Source of the DNA: Vreelandella neptunia
GTDB taxonomy: Bacteria > Pseudomonadota > Gammaproteobacteria > Pseudomonadales > Halomonadaceae
Length of the DNA: 64,000 bases
Direction: 5' to 3'
Assembly: GCF_034479615.1 (NCBI RefSeq)
Contig: NZ_CP140255.1
Location: 992,001 to 1,056,000 of the forward strand
Shown: one piece after another, positions 58,067 to 64,000 of the stretch
Layout of the letters: every line of letters starts with the position of its first letter
Numbering within the stretch: the stretch's first letter is position 1
The notes under the pieces: generated by a model
Databases searched by the model: none
What the model was told of the DNA's origin: nothing
Seen by the model: only the letters and a program-made list of their open reading frames with translations
Translations under genes and position numbers: made by a program

Positions 58067-58896
58067 CCACCGACTGGCTGCAGGACAACCTGGATAACGA
58101 ACATTTGGTACTGATCGACGCTAGCATCGCCAATGTCGTTGGCAAGGAGCCGATCGTTTATGACCGTCCGATGTTGATCCCGGGAAGTTTCCGGATCGAC
58201 CTGGAAGGAACGCTTTGCGATACCGGAGCTTCTCAAATTCACGCCTTCCCGACGGAAGAGCAGTTCACTGCGGAGATCCGTAGATTGGGCATCGAGCCCG
58301 AGAGCCTGGTGGTGTTGTACGACGATCAGGGGATCTACTCGGCACCACGCGCCTGGTGGATTCTGCGGGCTATGGGCCTCAAACAGGTGTTTGTTCTGGA
58401 TGGCGGCCTGCCGCTGTGGTTGGCCGAAGGGCGGGAGGTCGATTCTGCTTCGGTGGCAGATGCGGCCAAGCATGGCAGCGTGGTTGGCAAACTCGACCAC
58501 ACTCTGGTTCGAGATGCTGTCTATGTTTTCCAGCATCTGGAGGACGAGCGAGTAACTGTCATCGATGCGCGATCACAGGCACGTTTCCTGGCGCAAGCGC
58601 CAGAACCCAGACCTGGTGTGCGCGGTGGCCACATCCCCAACTCCCTTAACCTACCGTTTACAGAGGTGCTGGAGGGCTATCGGTTCAAGCCAGCCAGCCA
58701 GCTGGCGTCAACGTTTGCCCGCCTCGCTCCCTCCCTTCAGCCCAGCAACGGGCACCAACTGGTGTTTTCCTGTGGTTCTGGCATCACCGCCTGCATCATC
58801 CTACTGGCGGCCGAGCTGGCCGGGTATACTCAGCTGTCGCTGTACGATGGTTCTTGGGCCGAATGGGGCAGCAGTGAATCGTTGCGTGTGGCGTAG
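58048..58896 (+). CDS. sseA: 3-mercaptopyruvate sulfurtransferase (two-domain rhodanese)
   Basis: A 282-residue protein with an inactive N-terminal rhodanese domain and an active C-terminal one. The catalytic loop is CGSGITA near residue 245, the CGSG[IV]T form typical of mercaptopyruvate sulfurtransferases rather than thiosulfate ones. VIDARSQARFLA and GHIPNSLNLPF are further rhodanese blocks. It moves sulfur from 3-mercaptopyruvate to thiols or cyanide. The frame is open from 57814 but the ATG at 58048 follows GGAGAA and fits the family start. Confidence 0.88.
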   Translation: MSSPLVTTDWLQDNLDNEHLVLIDASIANVVGKEPIVYDRPMLIPGSFRIDLEGTLCDTGASQIHAFPTEEQFTAEIRRLGIEPESLVVLYDDQGIYSAPRAWWILRAMGLKQVFVLDGGLPLWLAEGREVDSASVADAAKHGSVVGKLDHTLVRDAVYVFQHLEDERVTVIDARSQARFLAQAPEPRPGVRGGHIPNSLNLPFTEVLEGYRFKPASQLASTFARLAPSLQPSNGHQLVFSCGSGITACIILLAAELAGYTQLSLYDGSWAEWGSSESLRVA

Positions 58897-59206
58897 CGGA
58901 CATGATCCCACTATGACAGGAATGGGCAGTTCCTAACAATCACAGGCACGGTACGTCTACTCCATAGGGGCTTCGTCTCCATGGCGCAGCCGCAGGTGCT
59001 GTCTGCGTTAAATCAGTAGTGGTACCTAAGTTGAGCAATAAGCAAAGCTTCATCCGTGACTTGTAAACCATTCGGGGTTCTTCGTTGATTCGCCGAGACG
59101 AGTAACCGGCGAGGCTGTGTTTGAGAGGCGCTGGTTTGCCGACCCCTTCAAACGGCTCTCGCTGGGTCTCTTTGATGAACTTTTTTCAGCTCTGAGTCGA
59201 TTATCG

Positions 59207-59240
59207 AAGCGCCTCTACTTTCCCGGTAGAGGCGCTTTTG
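59207..59240 (+). terminator. orphan rho-independent terminator
   Basis: AAGCGCCTCTAC-TTTCCCG-GTAGAGGCGCTT followed by TTG. It is 310 bases past the sulfurtransferase stop and 180 before the next gene, so it may end a long 3' UTR or a small RNA. Confidence 0.85.
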
Positions 59241-59327
59241 TAACAAAAACTTACCTATCGCAATCGAATCCTCCTTGTTATCGAACAGTGTTTTTCCTAT
59301 ATTTGATACGTGTGAATCAAACGACTG

Positions 59328-59340
59328 TCACATTATGTGA
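59328..59340. promoter_or_regulatory. palindrome TCACATTATGTGA upstream of the outer-membrane gene
   Basis: A perfect 13-bp palindrome about 80 bases before the ATG, suggesting a dimeric regulator site. It resembles half-arms of CRP-family sites but with shorter spacing, so the regulator is unknown. Confidence 0.4.
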
Positions 59341-59417
59341 ACCAAGGCAGGATCGCCTTTCAATACCATGACGATTCATAGAATCTTTCATAGCAAGTCG
59401 TCACAAGGAGAAGACAC

Positions 59418-60023
59418 GTGAAACTCAGAACCCTACTTACCGCCTCGTTTGCCTCTACCGCGCTGCTCGCCGCGGCACCGTCGGCATTCGCCGCACCCAA
59501 TGCTGATGGACTCTATCTGGGCATCGGTACCGGTTTCAGCTCGCTGGAGAATGACGACGACGAAGTCGACAATTTCATCTCCGATGGCGCTGAAGATTTT
59601 GATCTGGATGATGACGAAGACAACGTCTTCAAAGGTTTCGTCGGCTACGAAATCAATCCTTATTTCGCTACCGAAATCTTCTATGCCGATCTGGGTCGTA
59701 CGCGCCTAGAGGGTAACAGCGGCGCCAATACCGATTTGGAATCCAACGCCTACGGGGCGAGCTTGGTCGGTCAATTGCCCGTCACCTCCTGGTTTACCGC
59801 TTTCGCCAAGGCCGGTGTGGCCAAGTGGGAAACCGACGTCGACGGTAACCTTGGCGGTGCTAGCGTTGATCTTGAAGATCAGGACGGCACTGACCCGGTC
59901 TACGGTGTCGGCGCGCAGTTCAACTTCGACCCCTTCCTGGTTCGTGCTGAATACGAGCGCTACGACTTTGACAGCGACTACAGGATCGACACCTTTACCG
60001 CGTCAGCCGGTATCCGCTTCTAA
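59418..60023 (+). CDS. acidic outer-membrane beta-barrel protein (OmpA-N/OmpW-like)
   Basis: A 201-residue protein with a signal peptide ending AFA (about residue 26), GLYLGIGTGFSSLEN at the mature start, an eight-stranded barrel pattern, and a terminal strand ending in Arg-Phe (ASAGIRF), the outer-membrane sorting signal. A strongly acidic loop (DLDDDEDN and similar) follows the first strand, fitting a salt-adapted surface. Start is backed by AAGGAGAAG. Terminator follows. Ligand or role unknown. Confidence 0.87.
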   Translation: MKLRTLLTASFASTALLAAAPSAFAAPNADGLYLGIGTGFSSLENDDDEVDNFISDGAEDFDLDDDEDNVFKGFVGYEINPYFATEIFYADLGRTRLEGNSGANTDLESNAYGASLVGQLPVTSWFTAFAKAGVAKWETDVDGNLGGASVDLEDQDGTDPVYGVGAQFNFDPFLVRAEYERYDFDSDYRIDTFTASAGIRF

Positions 60024-60052
60024 CCGTCAATCTGTTTTGCCATGTACGATAT

Positions 60053-60087
60053 CAGCGCCGGGGCTTGCCCCGGCGCTGTCGTTTTAT
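60053..60087 (+). terminator. rho-independent terminator of the outer-membrane gene
   Basis: CAGCGCCGGGGC-TT-GCCCCGGCGCTG followed by TCGTTTTAT, a very GC-rich 12-bp stem. Confidence 0.9.
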
Positions 60088-60268
60088 CTCACGCAACTCT
60101 CCCATACTTCCAGGCGGTACGCTGTCAGCGCGTTAAGGCGCTGGGCTAGCTTCGGCTCATAATCATGATCGGCCGCGTTACGATGCAACTTGCACTGATC
60201 GTGCTGTTATGGATGCCAACGTCTCTGGCAAATTGTCGCTGGAACATACAGTAAACAAGGGAGCATCT

Positions 60269-60607
60269 ATGAACCTTCTATTCATATGCAGCGAAAACAG
60301 GCTGCGCAGTCCGACGGCGGAAAGTGTCTTTGCCGCTTATCCCGGCATCCAGGCAATCGGCGCTGGTACAGGGGTACATGCTCAAACGCCCGTTTCCCGG
60401 GGTTTGATTGAGTGGGCGGATATCGTCCTGGTGATGGAAAAGCACCACCAGGATGAGGTCGCCAGGACGTACAAGGACGTGTTGAAGGAGAAGCTGCTGG
60501 TCTGCCTGGATATTCCTGATCACTATGAGTTCATGGAGCCGGAACTCATCAACTTGCTCAAGGAAAGGGTGCCAGAGTATGTACGATTATCGACGGTTGA
60601 AAAGTAG
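60269..60607 (+). CDS. small predicted tyrosine phosphatase (COG4551-like, atypical LMW-PTP)
   Basis: A 112-residue protein. The P-loop is C7-S-E-N-R-L-R13 followed by SPTAE, the CX5R signature of low-molecular-weight phosphatases. The usual Gly and second Cys of the canonical CxGNxCRS loop are Glu and Leu here, and the protein is shorter than classical LMW-PTPs, as in the COG4551 group. The later DIPDHYEFM may supply the acid. The ATG at 60269 follows AAGGGAG. Substrate unknown. Confidence 0.8.
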   Translation: MNLLFICSENRLRSPTAESVFAAYPGIQAIGAGTGVHAQTPVSRGLIEWADIVLVMEKHHQDEVARTYKDVLKEKLLVCLDIPDHYEFMEPELINLLKERVPEYVRLSTVEK

Positions 60608-60688
60608 CCAAGTTAACTACAGTGACAACGATCCAGACCCATAGGGTAGTCCTCGTGCCTCAGTGTCGAAAGTACTGGTGCTGAGTCG

Positions 60689-61360
60689 CTATCGCTTGGA
60701 CGCAATGCTCTTCCAAACAAGCCCAACCAGCGCAATCACCAGTACGGCGAACAGCACAGCGGCACCCGTCGACTCTAGAACCTGCAACGTCAGTCCAGAC
60801 ACGACCAGCCAGAGCGCTGGAATAATGACGGCGATCCAGAGGGCGAAGCCCCGCAACATAATAAGCATCAGGCCCAGCGTGGTCACCGCCGTGGGGTCGG
60901 CATGAATGCCGAACACTTCTGCCTGGTACCAGGAGCCGCCGCTCAGGGGCGCCATCAGCGGCATGATGATCAGGCCGAAGAGGGTGATGGCGGTGCCCAT
61001 AACGACGGGTAGGCTGGTGCGGCTCGAAGTTTTATCCATTCCCCAGCCCGTTAACGCCATCACTACCAACAGAACGGTCTGGACGATGAAAGCGTATCCA
61101 ACATAGCCCCCCGCCCAGTTAAGTTCTGCATAGCGCTGAATGAAAAACGCGACGGCGACGAAGGCCCAGAGTGGGGCGGGTAGCAGGCGGGCGAGTCGCG
61201 TGCGGTATCTCAGCGCCAGAAAAAGGGTGGTGGCGCCCATTGCAAAGGTCAGCAGGTGCAGCGGCCAGAAGGTTTCGCCCATTCGCTCCAGTAAGCGAAA
61301 GTAAACCTCCGCTGTGAAGGGAATAAAGTCCTGTAGCTGGTAGCTTGTCCACGCGTTCAT
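60689..61360 (-). CDS. DUF6064-like multi-span membrane protein
   Basis: A 223-residue protein with about seven membrane helices, starting MNAWTSYQLQDFIPFTAEVY. It resembles the DUF6064 family, function unknown. The ATG at 61360 overlaps the preceding aldo/keto reductase stop (ATGA), so the frame's longer N-terminal extension to 61555 is the shadow of that gene. Translation coupling suggests it works with the exported reductase, possibly as its membrane partner. Confidence 0.78.
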   Translation of the reverse strand: MNAWTSYQLQDFIPFTAEVYFRLLERMGETFWPLHLLTFAMGATTLFLALRYRTRLARLLPAPLWAFVAVAFFIQRYAELNWAGGYVGYAFIVQTVLLVVMALTGWGMDKTSSRTSLPVVMGTAITLFGLIIMPLMAPLSGGSWYQAEVFGIHADPTAVTTLGLMLIMLRGFALWIAVIIPALWLVVSGLTLQVLESTGAAVLFAVLVIALVGLVWKSIASKR

Positions 61361-62316
61361 AGCGACTCGATATAGGCGGCCATCCGTTGCCGGGCATTGG
61401 CCGAAGGCATTGGGTCGTGGCCAGCGCGCATATTCTCGCGCAGGTGCTCTACCTGGGTGGTGGCGGGTATCGCGCAAGTTACGGCTGGGTGGCTGACGAT
61501 AAATTTCAGCAGAAAGTCCGCCCAGGTTGTGCAGCCACATTCCTCGTTGGCCCACTCGGGCAATGGCGCGTCACGCCGTTTGAGGTTCTGGATCAGGCTG
61601 CCGCCATCGTAAGGGCGGTTGGCGATCACGCCGATGCCCCGTTCTTCTGCCAGGGGCAGTAGCCGGTTTTCAGCCTCGCGGTGGGTGATGTTGTAGGTCA
61701 GCTGAACGAAGTCGATATCCTCTGACGTCATGATCTGCTCGATCTCGCGGTGGCGGCGACTGTGGGAGGTAGTGATACCGACATGGCGGATGATGCCTTC
61801 GGCTTTCATCTCCTGCAGCGCTGCTAAGTGCTCCCGCCAGTCGGTCAGATTATGCACCTGTACCAGGTCGAAGTGTTCCACCTTCCAGCGCTCTTTCAGC
61901 TCGGCCACCTGTTCACCGGCAGAACCACCGGCGGGGCTCCAGACTTTCTCTGCGGAAAACAGACTTTCGGGCGTGCCGAGCTGTTGCAGGGCATAGCCCA
62001 TCACATCCGGCGCCGAGCCATACATGGGCGAAGAGTCTATGAGGCCGCCGCCATACTCGAAGAATGCCTTAACCACCTCGGTACGCGCATCGAGCAGCTC
62101 AGGGTCGCTGCCAACGTTGAACGTGCGCCAGGTGCCCATGCCAATCACGGGCAGCGTTTTGTCCGTGCCCGCAAAAGTCTTGTGGCGCATCCCTCCCGTG
62201 TTGGCAAAAAGCGATGCGGTGGGGAGCGCCATGGCGGCGAGCGTGGCGCCGATGAGCGTAAGGCTTTGTCTGCGCGTGATGCCATGCTTGATGCGATGCC
62301 TGATGTGATAGTTCAT
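61357..62316 (-). CDS. Tat-exported aldo/keto reductase
   Basis: A 319-residue protein with a twin-arginine signal (TRRQSLTLIGATLAAMAL) followed by an aldo/keto reductase barrel. The tetrad is visible: Asp and Tyr in DSSPMYGSAP, Lys in SAEKVWSP, and His in VQVHNLTD. Tat export implies a folded, cofactor-containing enzyme in the periplasm, unusual because the fold normally uses cytosolic NADPH. It overlaps both neighbours by four bases, forming a tight three-gene operon with two membrane proteins. Confidence 0.85.
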   Translation of the reverse strand: MNYHIRHRIKHGITRRQSLTLIGATLAAMALPTASLFANTGGMRHKTFAGTDKTLPVIGMGTWRTFNVGSDPELLDARTEVVKAFFEYGGGLIDSSPMYGSAPDVMGYALQQLGTPESLFSAEKVWSPAGGSAGEQVAELKERWKVEHFDLVQVHNLTDWREHLAALQEMKAEGIIRHVGITTSHSRRHREIEQIMTSEDIDFVQLTYNITHREAENRLLPLAEERGIGVIANRPYDGGSLIQNLKRRDAPLPEWANEECGCTTWADFLLKFIVSHPAVTCAIPATTQVEHLRENMRAGHDPMPSANARQRMAAYIESL

Positions 62317-62726
62317 AGCGGTCGCTCCTTCAGGTTTTGTTGAATCGGCACCGTGGCAGCCAACACCAGCACAAAGCAGGTCAGTACAAATACCTTATTC
62401 ACAAACCAGTTGGTGCGCCAGATCGACCACTCAGGGTCGGCGAGAAAACGGGCGAAAAGCGTGCCGATGATGAGGATTTCAATGACGGACATGCCCACCG
62501 CCAAGGCACGCGTATAGCGAGGCCGTTCGAGCAGCGCCCAGCCTAGCCAGACGTGCGCTAATGGCCATAGATCCCAATAGATATAGCGTGCCCAGGGCTC
62601 GCCGTATGCCAGCGCGTAACCAACGGGAAACAGGTATTTGATGAACAGCGTCCACGCGGCAAGGATAAACAGCAGGTGGGCGAGGAAGCTAATCCAGGCG
62701 TTGGGTTGTCGGGCGTGCAGTGACAT
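62313..62726 (-). CDS. small four-helix membrane protein of the reductase operon
   Basis: A 137-residue hydrophobic protein with four predicted helices (for example FLAHLLFILAAWTLFIKYL and VFVLTCFVLVLAATVP). No assigned function. ATG has CAGGAG upstream, and its stop overlaps the Tat reductase start. By position it could be a membrane subunit or anchor for the exported reductase. Confidence 0.75.
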   Translation of the reverse strand: MSLHARQPNAWISFLAHLLFILAAWTLFIKYLFPVGYALAYGEPWARYIYWDLWPLAHVWLGWALLERPRYTRALAVGMSVIEILIIGTLFARFLADPEWSIWRTNWFVNKVFVLTCFVLVLAATVPIQQNLKERPL

Positions 62727-62777
62727 GGCAGCGCTCCTGTCCTAGTCCGTTAATCCTGATCCGTTAATGGCGCGTCC

Positions 62778-63599
62778 TCACACCATCTGCAAAGAGTGCT
62801 TGCGCGTTGGTGGAGGATAGGCGGCGTCGATCTGTGCCAAGTCATCGTCGTCGAGTCTGACGTTACCTGCATCAAAGTTCTGTTTGAGGTGATCCAGATT
62901 CACAGCCTTAGGAATTGCTATCACACCGGGGTGGCGCAGTGCCCAGGCGAGGGCGACTTGCGCGGTGGTGGCGCTGTGTTTGTCGGCTATGTGTTGGAGT
63001 GTGGCATCATGCAGTAGCGCGCCGCCTTGCCCGATCGGGCAATAGGCCATGAGCGGCATGTTGTGTTGTGCTTGCCAGGGCAGCAGGTCGTATTCAATGC
63101 CCCGTGCTTCGGGGTTGTAGAGCACCTGATTGGTGGCGCAAGCGGGCGCGTCGAACTCTGCCAAGTCGTCAATGTCAAAGTTAGACACGCCCCAGCGCAT
63201 GATCTTGCCCTGCTCGCGCAGCCGTTCGAATGCTTCCACTGTTTCGCTCAGCGGGTACTGGCCGCGCCAGTGCAGCAGGTACAGGTCGATAGTGTCGGTG
63301 CCCAACCGGCGCAGGCTGCGCTCGCAGGCGGCTTGAACACCCTGGGTACTGGCGTTGTGTGGGTAGACCTTGCTGACCAGATACACCTCATCGCGCCGAC
63401 CGTGGATTGCTTGGCCAACGACATCTTCAGCACCGCCCTCGGCATACATCTCGGCGGTATCGATCAGCGTCATGCCCAGATCCAGGCCTTCACGCAGCGC
63501 CCTGACCTCAGCCTGCCGCTGCCCGGCATTCTCGCCCATATGCCAAGTGCCCTGGCCTATACGGGGTACGCTTTCTCCACCTAGCTCAATCATCTGCAT
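62778..63599 (-). CDS. cytosolic aldo/keto reductase (DkgB-like)
   Basis: A 273-residue NADPH-dependent aldo/keto reductase without signal. The tetrad is in DTAEMYAEG, LVSKVYP and YLLHWRG, and the cofactor loop includes IAIPKAVNLDHL near the C-terminus. Relatives reduce aldehydes and keto sugars. The frame opens earlier at 63692, but the ATG at 63599 follows AGGAGGAGA and gives the usual N-terminus. It is the first of the four same-strand genes here, with a 51-base gap to the next. Confidence 0.88.
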   Translation of the reverse strand: MQMIELGGESVPRIGQGTWHMGENAGQRQAEVRALREGLDLGMTLIDTAEMYAEGGAEDVVGQAIHGRRDEVYLVSKVYPHNASTQGVQAACERSLRRLGTDTIDLYLLHWRGQYPLSETVEAFERLREQGKIMRWGVSNFDIDDLAEFDAPACATNQVLYNPEARGIEYDLLPWQAQHNMPLMAYCPIGQGGALLHDATLQHIADKHSATTAQVALAWALRHPGVIAIPKAVNLDHLKQNFDAGNVRLDDDDLAQIDAAYPPPTRKHSLQMV

Positions 63600-63808
63600 A
63601 CCGCTGTCTCCTCCTGTATTGACTGCTGTGATACTGGCTCTGACTTCCCCTCGCCATTGCAGTTCATGGATCAAAACCAGCACCTTATGCAAACCTACTA
63701 TCGCTATTGATAGAGCGTTGTGCAGCTTGAGGAAGTGCTGTTTGTTACCCTACTTCTCGGCGGTTTTGTCACCGGAGATAAGCGTCGTTAAATGCGTATT
63801 GGAGTCCC

Positions 63809-64000
63809 ATGTTTAGGATCGAACTCACAGCGTTAGTTACTGGTTTAGCAAGTATTGTAATTGCTTTGCTCATCCATTTTGCCTGGAGTTTGTTTCCAGA
63901 AATAATGCGCGCCTACCTTCTCGGTGGCGAGCCAGGGGCGATAGTTGTTGGATTAGGTGTTTTAGTTGGGATGGTAGGAAGTATGCTGTTTGTTATAAAC
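63809..64000 (+). CDS. small membrane protein, N-terminal 64 residues (cut by window edge)
   Basis: Begins MFRIELTALVTGLAS with GGAG five bases upstream and runs open to the window end. At least two hydrophobic segments are visible (SIVIALLIHFAWSLF and IVVGLGVLVGMVGSMLFVI). Function unknown. It is divergent from the aldo/keto reductase gene. Confidence 0.7.
   Translation, partial: MFRIELTALVTGLASIVIALLIHFAWSLFPEIMRAYLLGGEPGAIVVGLGVLVGMVGSMLFVIN

Larger units (their letters stand above)
58897..59417. other. long intergenic region with orphan terminator
   Basis: About 520 bases between the sulfurtransferase and the outer-membrane protein genes. It has GGTTCTTCGTTGATTC at 59077-59092, resembling one end of the miniature elements but without a partner end; an orphan terminator at 59207; and a palindrome TCACATTATGTGA at 59328-59340 in the probable promoter of the outer-membrane gene. 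An 84-codon frame (59117-59371) crosses the terminator and has no family-like content, so I do not call it a gene. Confidence 0.5.

Noticed and set aside
59077-59092. GGTTCTTCGTTGATTC resembling an end of the miniature elements
   Set aside because: No matching inverted end, core homology or target duplication was found nearby, so I do not call a third copy.
59117-59371. 84-codon frame between sseA and the outer-membrane gene
   Set aside because: It runs straight through a strong terminator hairpin and has no recognisable sequence or good start signal.

Overview
The window is bacterial chromosomal DNA that looks like a moderately halophilic gammaproteobacterium of the Halomonas/Vreelandella type. 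This is inferred from the acidic secreted proteins, the cytochrome bo3 operon, the CsbD and PRC-barrel stress genes, and the overall gene repertoire; no rRNA or tRNA gene is present to confirm it. Coding density is high. I see no prophage, CRISPR array or autonomous transposase. The ends cut through a luciferase-like oxidoreductase gene (left) and a small membrane-protein gene (right).

Positions 1-9.2 kb hold, on the minus strand, a nitrate unit: a NarK-type transporter followed by a NasR-type NIT+ANTAR regulator. The transporter leader contains two hairpins with the A1/G4 hexaloops that ANTAR proteins bind. Next come a patatin-like lipase, a soluble CZB-domain sensor and two L,D-transpeptidases. 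Positions 9.2-21 kb hold a small non-autonomous element with a perfect 8-bp target duplication, an M23 endopeptidase, a LysR regulator, a glutathionyl-hydroquinone reductase, stress proteins, the DeaD helicase, endonuclease V, thiol peroxidase, and a paired amidoligase and class I amidotransferase whose product is unknown.

Positions 21-32 kb hold a YbiO-like MscS channel, a TerB+DnaJ protein with a long Gln/Arg linker, a CBS-BON protein, an aminotransferase and a thuA-thuB-lacI cluster with twin LacI-type operators. Positions 32-40 kb are a complete nucleoside salvage locus, reading tsx-nupC-deoC-deoA-deoB-deoD-cdd on the minus strand, with a divergent deoR and twin DeoR-type operators between. 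A terminator separates nupC from deoC, and a second copy of the small mobile element fills the gap between deoD and cdd.

Positions 40-52.6 kb hold cyoABCDE (bo3 oxidase and heme O synthase), ackA-pta, an EamA transporter, an HlyD/DUF2955 efflux pair and a CsbD protein. Positions 52.8-64 kb hold a large lipoprotein with a Fur-like box upstream, a TPP riboswitch-tenA-thiC operon, a mercaptopyruvate sulfurtransferase, an acidic outer-membrane barrel, a small COG4551-like phosphatase, and an overlapping operon of a Tat-exported aldo/keto reductase with two membrane proteins.

The observations most worth following are the ANTAR leader RNA placed next to its probable regulator, the amidoligase/amidotransferase pair, the ISL3-type miniature element (two copies, one inside the deo-cdd unit), and the TerB-J protein with its J-like membrane neighbour.
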